Source of the DNA: Bugulina stolonifera
Taxonomy: Eukaryota; Bryozoa; Gymnolaemata; Cheilostomatida; Bugulidae
Length of the DNA: 64,000 nucleotides
Direction of reading: 5' to 3'
Assembly: GCA_935421135.1 (NCBI GenBank)
Contig: OW285195.1
Location: 1,426,001 to 1,490,000 of the forward strand
The notes under the pieces were generated by a model. That model had not been told where the DNA came from, searched no databases, and saw nothing but the letters and a program-made list of their open reading frames with translations. The translations under genes were made by a program, and so were the position numbers. The first letter of the stretch is position 1, and each line of letters starts with the position of its first letter. This document shows positions 1 through 10,558 of this stretch, one piece after another.

Positions 1-119
1 AAGTTGATTTTGTTGATAGAATATTTATGCAATGTTTGTTGTGGCTGTTGTACTAACCTTGCTATTATATTGGTAGTTGTCCTTCCTATATGCGATTCAC
101 CTCAATAATTGTGTTTCAG

Positions 120-197
120 GTAAAATAGAAAGGATGATATACAACACCTTCATGTGTTTTATACTAAATATAGGAGCCCTGCCATCAGCACATGCAG
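120..197 (+). CDS. Possible internal exon (phase 1-1), upstream of the IgGFc-type receptor gene
   Basis: A 78-base open segment lies between a tttcag acceptor and a gtaaat donor and would encode about 25 residues ending LPSAHA. Its phase (1 in, 1 out) equals that of the linker exons at 13,066 and 22,194, so it may belong to the same gene. A phase 1-to-0 exon would still be needed before the exon at 10,396, and I did not find one. The peptide itself is not recognisable. Confidence 0.3.
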
Positions 198-439
198 GTA
201 AATGTATAAATATCCAGTTAAATTGTAGCAAATGTAGAATCATTTGGAATACATACTTCTCTATTGAGCTGTCTTCACATTCACATGTATGTGAGCGTTT
301 GGGTAATGTGTTTCCTTTTGTTTTAGTGTGTTTTGTCTATCATTATCACTCGTGATAACATGTAAATACTTCAATCTGGTAATTTCTATGTTTCAATTTA
401 ACAGTTCTTAATTCAGCTGATGACAAGTGACTAGCACTA

Positions 440-625
440 TAATTATACACTACATCACACTACACCACACCACACTACACTACAAACCACTACACACCAT
501 TACACACACTACTACATACACTACTACACACACTACTATATACACTACTATATACACTACTACATACACCATTACACTACACTAGACTACACACTACTAC
601 AAGCACTGCACACACAAGTACATAC
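440..625. repeat. ACTAC-rich simple repeat
   Basis: Irregular repetition of cactacac / tacacactac words over nearly 200 bases; not a clean array. Confidence 0.7.
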
Positions 626-687
626 CACTAAACACCTCTAAATGCACTACATGCAATGTATTATGAACAAATGAGTTAGGTAAAGAT

Positions 688-951
688 TTGCTGGAGAGGA
701 AATGTACATTTAATGCATACAGATTCATTCAATGTGTGTCTCACAACTGTTGGACTGGTATTGTAGCAGCTACACCGGTTGGCAGCTGTAGGGTGGAGTG
801 GGGGTTCATTGCCCCATCCCCTCCAATCACCTTCCTAGCCCAGGAAAATAAGGCTATGCTAGAGAAGCGAATAGACATGTTGGTTGATAAGGCCCTAGTC
901 AGCACCACTGAGATGGAACCCTTCTCTATCTACACTAAGGTAACAGGATAA
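688..951 (+). pseudogene. Possible reverse-transcriptase leader fragment
   Basis: An 87-codon frame contains EKRIDMLVDKALVST followed by PFSIYTKVTG. This resembles the stretch just before reverse-transcriptase domain 1 in DIRS/Gypsy-type elements, where a helix ending in a 'lidkG.i' pattern precedes a 'fyS.lf.v.K' strand. Downstream the frame is closed. The match is short and by eye only; it could be chance. Confidence 0.22.
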
Positions 952-1634
952 TCCAACATGGCTACCGGGTTAGGGTAGTTGGCGCAATGTCCCATCTAAA
1001 ACTATCTGTGGTGGACCTTTGACTATACATACAAATAGAACCTTTTCCAGACAATGGGCACTTTCGGCATCAATGCGATGGAAGAGCAAATAATACGATG
1101 GAATAAATTTTCCAATAATGCAATGGAGATAATAACAAAAAAATAATATACCTTACAAAGCATTTTAAAATTGTATTTTAATGTTACAGAAATATCTGCA
1201 GCTTGTTGGTTCACTTGGTATCAAAATTAATCTTTGATCTACAAGTCGTAACATTCAGTCCACATGTAAACACTGGGTTTCCATGGTTCAAACTCAGTGC
1301 AGTTTTAGCTCAGCTCGAGCCATGGGATGACTCAGCTCGCAGCCATTTAGCGAGCTCAGTCAGTGTGTACTCTCAGTACGAAGTCATGTGAGCTGGCTAT
1401 ATGCCAACGATTAGTGGGAGCTATTATTAGTTCATGGAATGGCGTAGTACCCACTGCTAACCACAGCTATAATTAGTGCTGTAAGCTAGTTCGAACAATG
1501 GAATCAGTAGTGAAATAGTGCACATTTGTATACAGCAGTCAAATCAAGCAAGGGATCTTCATGCAAATGAATTTACCTGCACAGTATTGTGCATTCACCA
1601 CATTGACATCTGTTTTTCTATTGATTGATCAGAT

Positions 1635-1992
1635 TGTTGATAAATAATAGTGAAAATGGCAAGTGAGAATGGTAGCAGTGTAATAATAATAAAGGTAAAT
1701 CAACTGACTATCACCATGAGTACCGCAGCTCCAAGCTGCTCAGCAACCTCCTGAACCTCCCCTTGTTGCTGCCAACGCCTCCTAATGCCTGCCCAACAAG
1801 CCAACGTGTCACCAAACACACCACTTCCAATTATCTCTGTCACAATTGATTTTCACAAGTGGAGAACCGTCTTTCTCCTTTCAAAGACACACTCAAGATG
1901 CCCATCGAGAACACGAGGTATTGTCCTTGACCCGCAGCTTCCTAAGCTGCTACGCCGCTATTGGCATCGGAATATACCAATAATATCCCACA
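1635..1992 (-). repeat. 3' LTR of the 1.6-8.4 kb element
   Basis: Plus-strand sequence starts TGTTGATAAATAATAG and ends AATATCCCACA, giving TG...CA ends. It is nearly identical to 8053-8410. Confidence 0.95.
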
Positions 1993-3432
1993 TCTCCCCA
2001 GCTTTTCACGAAGCTACAAGGAAGGCCCCTTGACCCCCGACAACTAACACACATAGTCATCCAAGTAGGCGGGTCGTCGGCGCGTCCTCTGCGGCCGTCC
2101 ATGACGGACCGGCGGCACATCTGCCGCGACCTCAGGTCCCCCTGCGCCGACCTTGGGTTGCTCCACAGGCTGCCATGCACCACCAGGAGGCTGGCCAACA
2201 TCAGCCGCAGGCTGAGGCCGGTCAGCCCCCCTGCACGCTGAACTCCACCAGCCCCGGGGCGGGCCATGCCCGCCCCTTCATTTAGCCGGCGCATCTCAAC
2301 CCGCTCCCCGAGTGGCTCGGCCGACAGACCCTCCAGAAACCCAACCAAGGGGTCCATCATCAACGGCCCATCGTTGACGTGACTCGCCCGGTCACCCGGA
2401 TCACGCCTGGCGATCCGCGGAACAGCACTCCTGTCCCTGCCATGCCGACGCTTCCTCACGTTCCTGATGTGCTGTGGCACTCCGTTCACACATATCGTTT
2501 GCTTGGACCTGACCCCGGTAACCTCACCAAAGGCCCACTGCTTCGTGCACGAAGGCGGTGATGGCTTTATCCACACCTCGTCACCATCGCCAAAGGCGTC
2601 GACTTCCATGACGTTGACATCAAACGGTACCCGCCACGGGTAGCGGAAGAGCACATTAGAGGGGACTGAGCCCTCCTCTACATCCTTCCTCGGCGTCGCA
2701 TTATACCAGAATGTCGCCTCCTCGGGGGTAATTTCTCCCCTCTCTGCAATCCTCTTGATTGTCTTGTGGTTCCTCTCCACGATTCCGTTGCCACTCTGGG
2801 CGTAAGCGGCTCGAAACCTGAGAGAAATTTCCCACTCGTCAGCAAACTCCCCGACAGCCGCTGACCTAAACGCCATGGACTTGTCCATGAGAAACTCGTC
2901 ACATGGCCCTCTCTCAATTACGACACTGCGCAACTGGGCAACAATGTTTTCTGCAGACTCCGTCTGCAAGCGTCGCCAAATGGCAAACCTCGATGGACCA
3001 CAGTCGACCATCGACAGAAACAATCAGCCACCATAATGAGTTACGTCAATTGCGACTCTGTGCCAGTTTCCCTCAACCGACAGGCTCCCTGTCAGGGACG
3101 AGGTTCTCTGACCTCATGGCAGGGTCGACCCGCTGGCATGCCTCGCATCTAGCCAGCTCACACTTGACCTGCTCTCTCGACAAATCGTTGCGGATTTGCC
3201 GAGCAAGGTACAGCGTCCGATCAATGCCCAAGTGGTGCGGCAGGTGAGCCGCCCAGACAGCGTCTTCCACACTCTCCCCCGTGGAAAGTGCCGCAGTCAC
3301 CTGAGTCTCGGTGCTGCTGACCTCATGGCGTCCTAGCCACTGCTTGGATACCCTCGACATGATATCAGCTGTTTTCTGCCGTCGGCACAAAGCGCACGGA
3401 TATGTCGAGTCCAAACTCGGTGATTGTGTCAC
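1950..3432 (-). pseudogene. Integrase region of the LTR retrotransposon (zinc-binding plus rve core), broken
   Basis: The minus-strand frame at 3432-3073 holds an HLPHHLGIDRTLYLARQ ... CELARCEACQ pattern, the H2C2 zinc-binding module before the integrase core. The core lies in the 3023-1950 frame: it has a D near DCGPSRF, a D in FLMDKS, and an E in NGIVERNHKTIKR, consistent with the D,D-35-E triad. A frame change and an in-frame stop separate the zinc module from the core near 3040-3073. Past the core the frame continues as low-complexity charged sequence to 1950. It would insert the cDNA if intact; here it is clearly inactive. Confidence 0.85.
1993..2006 (-). promoter_or_regulatory. Polypurine tract beside the 3' LTR
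   Basis: On the minus strand the bases just before the LTR read AAGCTGGGGAGA, purine-rich and at the place where plus-strand priming is expected. Confidence 0.6.
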
Positions 3433-3914
3433 GGATCACCCCCAAGCGACGCTTTATCAGCATCTCCGCAGCACTTTTCGTCCTGACACGGTTGCGTGCA
3501 TCGACGGTGTTTCCCATCCAATTCACGACTGTAAGCGAGTCAATTGCCAGCGTGAAAATCCTGAAACCCCACGCGATCGCCAAATTGATTCCCCTCGCCA
3601 CAGCCTCCAGCTCGGCAACGTTGATATGCGAGTGGTCCGACTCCTTTCGGAGCCACAATGCATCCTCCACCACATCGCCATCTACTTCAAGGACCACGCC
3701 TATACCTATTGAACTGGCGTCAGTCCACACCGTGACAGGTCCGCCAGAATCCACATGCCAGCGCCCTCGCACAGGGTCCTCTCGCCAAGCCCTGGCAAGG
3801 AGCTCGAGAGCAAGGTTGCTAGCTGTCTCCCCGACAGGAGCATCCCAACTCCCGCCACAGCCCAGACGCTTCAGGAAGCTGCAATGCAACCGTAGCCACC
3901 CGGCCACCGGGTAG
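3365..3914 (-). pseudogene. RNase H region of the LTR retrotransposon, interrupted
   Basis: The minus-strand frame contains VWTDASSIGIGVVL, NVAELEAVARGI and LAIDSLTVVNWM, supplying the D, E and D of an RNase H active site. The frame breaks near 3365, just before the zinc-binding module. Its upstream part is cut from the reverse transcriptase by the 3915-6351 insertion. Removing that insertion and one AG copy makes the 'GRLVGH' end of RT run directly into 'YPVAGWLRLHC', showing that the two were once contiguous. Confidence 0.85.
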
Positions 3915-6351
3915 CTCTGTGTACATAAGGTAAAAAAATTAGGAATTATCTCCACAACGTAAATTCTTCCAGTTTTTTGGCTGTTGTGATGCCAGTTTGG
4001 ATGATGCCATCTCCTTAAACTTATTTCTAGCATCCCATACTTTGTCTGCATTTATTTTAATCCTTTTATTCCAGTTTCATTCGCTGAAAAAAATTGGCGT
4101 CGAAAAACAACTTGCCACGGTTCGCTCAGGCTACTGTATGAAAGTTATTGTTTCGAAATTTTAACCCAATGTTTCTCTTCTTCTTGTTTTGCTGTCTCTA
4201 ACTGTGCAAGTTTGAATTCCCATTTTTGACAAATTTTTGCGTAAATATTTTGTTTTTTGCAATCGTCTGGCGGTCAAGTGAATTGTCTAACAACACTAAA
4301 AACTATATGATAAAATAGAGGAGATTTTTTTCTGTATATAACATCAATATCATATTTTTTAACCCCATATGGTTCTCAGAATTGGCTATCAAACATCACA
4401 AAAATTTCTTGTTTGGATGAACCCCACAGGCGTTTTTACATACCTGGCTACCGCACTAGCTCTATATAATAATAATAACATTACGTACTGCACACAGCTG
4501 CTAGTACCTAAATAGCCAGCTGTAATGTTACACGCTTCAGTGATCTGCCAGTAGTATCCACTAGTACCATTATCTTTGATACAAGCCAGAGCCATTGAGA
4601 TGGCACTGATACAAGCATACACTACCAGCTCACGTGGCAAACACCCATCATTTCCCAATAAATAAAACTGCATTTCTCAACTCTCTATGTTGCTGGATTA
4701 CCATAGGTCACATACCTGAAGATGGAGTTTTCAATCTACTACAAGGCATTCATATGCATAGGAATTAGAATAGTGAATTAACAACACCTTTACCAGGAGC
4801 AACAAACTTGTTTTTGGATTTAGTTTTGAGAAAGCAATGATATTTTTTACCTAATGAACACATTGCAATGAAAATTGCATGTATGTGAGTTTAGGCAGGG
4901 ACACACGTGTCTGTGGGAGGAGTGAAGTTGACATAAAAATGAAAGCAATGTAGAACAGTTATTACATCTCATTTGCTTCCTCCTGAAGGTTGAATCAACC
5001 AACATGTAATACGCAATAATTATCTGTATGTGTTACATTATGTTATGATTGTAGCATCCAGCCTACCATATGCATATACAGTACAGTGTGGTTTATTAGT
5101 CATTTATCTGCTGTACATTTCAGTACAATTACATATATTTATTTAGGTTTGCACAGTGCAAGCTAACACTAGCTGAGAGCTGTGAAGGTACATGTACATG
5201 ACTGTTATTGTTTATTATAAGGTAAACACAAACAAGGAACCAATGCTATCCAAATTTCTCCTCTAAACTGTGCCTACAGGGACCTACAGTTGTAGTACAC
5301 AAGCTAGGTGTGAAAGGTCACTGAAAATATGCATATTTTGTGGCCTTCCTCTAGAACAATAATTACAATATGATTGACTGCCTACACTACACTAGGGACT
5401 GTGTACTGTAGAGCAATGAATTGAATGGCCTGTTATTATACAATAGTTGCAATGTACAATTTAATATTTACATGACTGATGCCCAGTAATAGCCAATGTA
5501 CTGGGTGGCTACTATTTACAGTGTGAATGTTCATGCTACCAACTGCATAGTATATAAGATACTGCTACAAAGACCTATGTAGAAGCTACTGTTTTACTCA
5601 GAGATCACTCCCATAATAAAGCCAAGTTTTTTGACCTGCCTGTAGTTTAACTGTAAATAGTTGGTAGAAAAACCTAGCAGATTGATTTTATTAAAAAAGT
5701 GCTTCATTCATTGAAAAAATAAATATTATGAGATCAAACTAAAACTGCAACACCACGTCTACTACTACTGCTACTAGTTTAAAGGCAACACACCCATATT
5801 AAAACTCTATCAAGTAATACCATGTCCAAAACAACAGAGCTCTAATACCTGGGTCTACACAGTTTTTTTAGTTTGAATTAAAGTTCTCTTACTTAAAACT
5901 ACCAAGCTTGAGAAATGCTGCGCAGTAAGCCTGCATGTAGGCACATCAGTTGCTCCTTACTCCTCAGTGTATTTTGGCCTCAACAGGGTTATAAAACGTA
6001 GTGTGATGGTACATGTAGTTGTGTAGTTTGCAGTTCGGTGGTGAAAAACAAAACTTGGGTCAAAGGTCGATCTCTGCTGCTAACTCTGCTATTATTTTGT
6101 TCTTTTTACCGCAAAGAGATAAGATGGAAACTGTGCCAAACTGCCCAAAGTCCCATTGGCAGATAAATCAATATTATGTACAGTACATGTGCATGTATGT
6201 GCTGCTATTCTGCACTTGACTAGACGTAGGTTCAAGTATCTATTCATTAGTAGTGATTAGTGGTGTAGCTATCGCATGCCCCCCTGGTGAAAATGTTGAA
6301 AGGGAACAACTCCGCAAAATTATTTTGTCAATTTACCTTATCTACACGGAG
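3915..6351. mobile_element. DNA transposon nested in the LTR retrotransposon pol region
   Basis: Terminal inverted repeats are CTCTGTGTACATAAGGTAAA on the left and, read inward from the right, CTCCGTGTAGATAAGGTAAA. The retrotransposon frame is restored across the insertion if one AG is counted as a 2-bp target duplication (3913-3914 and 6352-6353). The 2.4-kb interior is AT-rich with no recognisable transposase. The superfamily is not clear; a 2-bp AG duplication does not fit the common TA or 8-bp classes. Confidence 0.75.
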
Positions 6352-7330
6352 AGTGTCCAACCAATCGACCGCACAGGGAAAACAACCCTTGATTCGTCAA
6401 TCCTGATGGATCAATGTTGACCTCCGACAAGGCTGTCGCCCTCACCATCTGAAGCTCTTCTCGACTGTCGCGTCTCAGGGCAACTCCCAACAGTCGACCA
6501 CCATCAAGGCCCTCTGGCTCCTTAGTCTCAAGCCCATTCTTGGCTAGATGCTTACGTACCTCCTCAGCCCCAACGACAGATTCTTGCACCACTATATCAT
6601 CGATATAGTGATCCGTTGCCCGATGAATACGCTCGTCCAATGATAGTACCTTGCCAAGTATCGAAGTCATAATCCTAGGGGCGCACGACAGTCCAAAACC
6701 CAAGCGGGTTAGGGCATAGTGCACCCCTTTATGTTTCACCACCTGATACTTCCACAGGTCTTCAGAAACGTGGATCTGCAGGTCCACAACCTTAAGGTTG
6801 CCACTCAGCTGCCTCCACTTCCTGATCTTCTCGCGACACACAGCAACCTTGTCGTCACCAGTGTGGCACTCGACATAGGTGTTCAGCTCACGATAGTCCA
6901 TGACCGGGCGCACCTTGTCCTTGGTCGGCTGAAACACCGCCAACGACGGAATGATCCCCGCAACAGGACCGTCCCACAGCTGCAGCCAGCCCTTGGAAAT
7001 CCAACTTTCTAACTCAGCGCAGTAGCGCTCGCGCATCAAAGGCGCCTGAGTACACTTGTATTTAGAAACACTGGTCTGAAGCCTTGAGGGAGACTCCCCA
7101 GACCACCGCCAACTAACGGTCCAGCGACCTTTCACACGAGAGGCACTGCCATCCGCTGTTAACAACGGCCGGCCTGCCTTGAGGCCTTGTCCCACCACCA
7201 CCCGCGGACTTACCAAAGTCCGCTCGCTCCCAGTGTCCACAAGACAGAGGAAACATCGACCGTTCAAAACGGCCTGGACAACTGGCATGCGGCCTGATGT
7301 TAAAGACACGCCAGCCGCCCCCGACAGGTC
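6352..7330 (-). pseudogene. Protease and reverse transcriptase of the LTR retrotransposon
   Basis: One minus-strand frame (7561-6338) carries LVDTGSERTLVSP near 7220-7240, an aspartic protease active site (D-T-G). It then has reverse-transcriptase motifs: KVRPVMDYRELN near 6900, LGFGLSCAPRIM near 6690 and the catalytic YIDDIV near 6594-6611. It ends at GRLVGH where the nested transposon begins. The frame itself is long and clean, but the polyprotein is split from RNase H and integrase. Confidence 0.9.
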
Positions 7331-7359
7331 CAACCTGCCACGTGGCACGCATGCACCAC

Positions 7360-8030
7360 TAAAAAGCTCTCTTCCGAGAGGCTGTTCGCAATGAGCCCAG
7401 CTCATCCCGTTTCCATAGCTGAGGACGCGCCGCCCCGGTCTGTGTCTCTGCCTGAAAACCCTCCTCAGCGGAGGCGGCAGCCCTTGCCTGTGCGGGACAG
7501 TCCCGCACAAAGTGTTTAGGGTTTCCACAGTTGAAGCACCCGGCCTTGCTAGCGATAGCACCGGTAGCTTGTCTCACTACCCGATTGCCCTTGCTTCCCA
7601 GAAGCAGCGACAACCTCATTGCCCGGCTGCCTAGCCCGACCGGCAACAGCCCTCCGCGAGACCAACCGCTCGCGCACCCGCGCCAACATGGTGCCAAAGT
7701 CGACATTGTACGCACTTTCGTGCGTAACTGCCCACTTATACACAGATATTGGCAGGCCCTCATAGAACTGAGCTCGAAAACTCAGATCATTACAGGACAT
7801 ACCAACCCTGCCTCCGAATCGCTCCAAGCGATCAAAGTACACGTCGACCGTGTCCCCGGCCTCTAGCCTACAGGCTATGAATTTCCGCCATGCTTCCTGG
7901 CGAGGCAACCAACGCAGCCTTCACGACACCCCACTGGGATGCGTCGCCCACTCACTCACAGTAGGAGAGCGGCCGCGCCCACCCTCTACCTGGGAGTGCT
8001 CTTCCCCACTCCCTGGGAACGACATTCCAA
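7360..8030 (-). pseudogene. Gag region of the LTR retrotransposon with CCHC knuckle, broken
   Basis: A possible start lies near 8025. The frame meets a stop near 7920 and then continues as a gag-like helical region with WRKFIACRLEAGDTVDVYFD and GLPISVYKW (7908-7549). A zinc knuckle, CFNCGNPKHFVRDC, lies near 7490-7535 in a different frame (7763-7359). At least one stop and one frameshift therefore inactivate gag. Confidence 0.8.
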
Positions 8031-8052
8031 ATGTCTACAAGCCGAAATAGCT

Positions 8053-8410
8053 TGTTGATAAATAATAGTGAAAATGGCAAGTGAGAATGGTAGCAGTGTA
8101 ATAATAATAAAGGTAAATCAACTGACTATCACCATGAGTACCGCAGCTCCAAGCTGCTCAGCAACCTCCTGAACCTCCCCTTGTTGCTGCCAACGCCTCC
8201 TAACGACCTGCCCAGCAAGCCAACGTGTCACCAAACACACCACTTCCAATTATCTGTCACAATTGATTTTCGCAAGTGGAGAAACGTCTTTCTCCTTTCA
8301 AAGACACACTCAAGATGCCCATCGAGAACACGAGGTTTTTGTCCTTGGCCCGCAGCTTCCTAAGCTGCTACGCCGCTAACGGCATCAGAATATACCAATA
8401 ATATCCCACA
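8053..8410 (-). repeat. 5' LTR of the 1.6-8.4 kb element
   Basis: This is the second copy of the 358-bp LTR, followed by CAGAT at 8411-8415. It differs from 1635-1992 by a few substitutions and 1-2 base indels. Confidence 0.95.
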
Positions 8411-8677
8411 CAGATCATTATGTAATAGGCTGAAGAAAGCAATGATACTGGTCTCAATTGCATTGGTTATTGATAACAAAGACAGTTGAGTTAGTGCACT
8501 AATAACAAAGAAGGTACTATAAGTAACACCTAGACTCTTTTATTTTCATTGAATGAAGAGAACAGTATGTAGTAGTCTGTATTTGCAGACAAGATATGTA
8601 CAATAGCTGTAGTAGGTTACTATTGACAACTGATGGCATAACAGACACAGCAGACTGGGTTAATTTATATTAAATAT

Positions 8678-9683
8678 TGTGGTGAAACAGCCTCTCATGG
8701 TAATGGCACCTAGGCCAGCCACACTGACAATATTATTAGCTGACAATTAATCTATCCATATACTGTTATTCACATATCCATGCATTGTCTATCTATTATT
8801 ATCCATGCATTCATTATCTTATTATCCACTGCATGTCTTATATAATGTACATTTCTGTATTAGCAATCAAGCCTTCTATTGCAACTTGGTTTATCCCACA
8901 TTTATACTTACTTAGTATTTGTCTTTCCTCACTTGATTGCATATTGTTAGAGTCTTTTTGCCACTTTTTATTGTAACTACGTGGCTGACCTTATGGATTT
9001 AGCTCATATTTACACACGACATGTTTTTACCTATTGTAAGCACATTTTGTGCCATGGCCGACCTTTTCATATGGCTGAGTCGGGCGGAACCAGACATTGT
9101 TGCGTAAGTTCTGGAACCGACTTCATGTCGCACAAGCCGACACCATGTCATCCCTTTTTGCCGGAAGTTTGTTATGTATATAAGGCAGAGCATTTTCTAT
9201 TGTGAATCAGTTGTTGATTGCGCTTGAATAAGGCAACATCTTCTAACTCAACCTACAGAGGCTTGTTCTTTAGGCGGGTAACTCCACCCGAGAATCCTTT
9301 GGATTCAGTACGGCTCGAGTTCACCTCATCCTAGGCTAAGCATATCTCTATCCACCCCTTAGGCTTAGGCTGATCCTGGGTTCTAATGAACCTAGCGTTG
9401 GACTTAGGCTCTCAAGGTTAGATCTTCTTCACTACACTCCCTTGGAGTATAAACTCTACAAGATCACTCCCTCGGAGTATAAACTCTACTAGACCTACGT
9501 CGGTCCTGAGCTCCAATGAGTCTCGGTATCGGTCTACGTCTGATATAATCTACACTAATGAGAGCACCCATAACTGTTCACTCTTTTATGTAATGAGCAG
9601 AATGTACACTTGGTTGGCCTCTACCACCTTCACATACTTGTAGCCCTCGGCTCTCGTATGTAACAGTACTCAAAAACATTACA
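8678..9683 (+). repeat. Solo LTR, family B copy 1
   Basis: It is about 1,006 bp, beginning TGTGGTGAAACAG and ending CAAAAACATTACA, with ATAT directly before (8674-8677) and after (9684-9687). It carries a TATA-like TGTATATAAGG near 9174 and gccgacc-type motifs. The same sequence occurs inverted at 11,476-12,448 and 29,510-34,454. No coding interior is attached, so it is a solo LTR left by recombination. Confidence 0.85.
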
Positions 9684-10395
9684 ATATTTTCTTGACTCCA
9701 AATGCGAAGGATCATTGCATTGGGGTAAATAATAAATTTATTAAAAATAATAATAACATATTATTATTTTAATAATTTATTCGATGCATTCCCGAACGCC
9801 ATCGCATTTTTTATTATTATGCGATCCATTACCGAACACCATCGCATTTTTTATTACAATGCGATCCATTACCGAACGAGCCCGTATAATCCATTATAAT
9901 ACATTAAATGAATATAATGTGACGTAGCCGAACGCACCCAATGAAGCAGCTACTAATGCACAGTGACTTTGGTCATGTTACCAGTGCCGTTGTATGTACT
10001 CGGTTTTTAACGAAGGCTACACTTTGTGACAGCTATATGAGCAACACGTTATGTTATATGTAGATATACATGTACTGTCTACCAGAGATGTTTACAAAAA
10101 TTTGCCATGACCAACTCTTAGTTATGACTCTTCAAGTTGCAAGTCAATTCTTTTTCGTGACTAATCAAACGTTCAAGTTTCAGGTTCACATGTCCCCAGA
10201 AACTCAAGTTTATCTAGATTAGTTCCAGAGACTACAAGATACTAGTTGTCTTGTTTGGCTCAATTTGTTCTACTATTTAGTTTTGGTGAAATGATGCTAG
10301 AAGTTCAAATTTCAAAGCGAAAAGTTACTATTTTGGTATAAAATACATAAATTTATGAGCATAGCTAACTAATACCTATTGGTTCATTGTTGTAG
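9684..10395. other. Intronic or intergenic AT-rich stretch
   Basis: No exon is seen before the acceptor at 10,395. It includes short repeats at 9780-9900 and otherwise unremarkable AT-rich sequence. Confidence 0.4.
9783..9895. repeat. Short tandem repeat with GCGATCCATTACCGAAC
   Basis: About three copies of a unit near 50 bp containing CATCGCATTTTTTATTA and GCGATCCATTACCGAAC. Confidence 0.6.
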
Positions 10396-10558
10396 ATAGT
10401 TGACGCTCAGTTTAGTGCAGATAAACTGACTTTGTGTTTTACTGTATCTGTGGCTGACATGTGTCTACCTGCTAGCCCTCTGACCAGACTTCTATGGAAA
10501 TTTACCCTACCACAACTAGCTAAGCAGATAGGTCTAGTCCCAGTGTCATATCCTGCAG
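10396..10558 (+). CDS. Exon: second half of module A
   Basis: The acceptor is tgttgtag and the donor gtaagtg; phase 0 in, 1 out. It encodes LTLCFTVSVADMCLPASP followed by LPQLAKQIGLVPVSYPA. The layout of strand, loop with P, then helix ending 'QxAxxIG' matches the exons at 13,758 and 28,862, so it is a repeated half-domain. Confidence 0.75.

Larger units (their letters stand above)
198..1634. other. Non-coding stretch before the LTR retrotransposon
   Basis: No convincing exon here. It contains an ACTAC-rich simple repeat, a possible reverse-transcriptase remnant near 700-990, and AT-rich sequence with short matches (AATGCGATGGA-like) to the repeats near 9.7-9.9 kb. Confidence 0.5.
1635..8410 (-). 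mobile_element. Full-length but decayed LTR retrotransposon (Ty3/Gypsy-type gene order), target duplication CAGAT
   Basis: Two 358-bp LTRs (1635-1992 and 8053-8410) bracket a minus-strand gag-protease-RT-RNase H-integrase interior. The 5 bases before the left LTR (1630-1634) and after the right LTR (8411-8415) are both CAGAT, a perfect target-site duplication. The order protease, RT, RNase H, integrase fits Ty3/Gypsy. The LTRs differ at about a dozen positions by eye, and the coding region has stops, frameshifts and a 2.4-kb DNA-transposon insertion (3915-6351), so the copy is dead and not recent. No canonical TGG primer-binding site follows the 5' LTR; the minus-strand sequence there begins AGCTATTTCGGC. 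Confidence 0.95.

Noticed and set aside
1950..3023. 357-codon minus frame as a host gene
   Set aside because: It is the integrase part of the LTR retrotransposon, with LTRs and target duplication around it.
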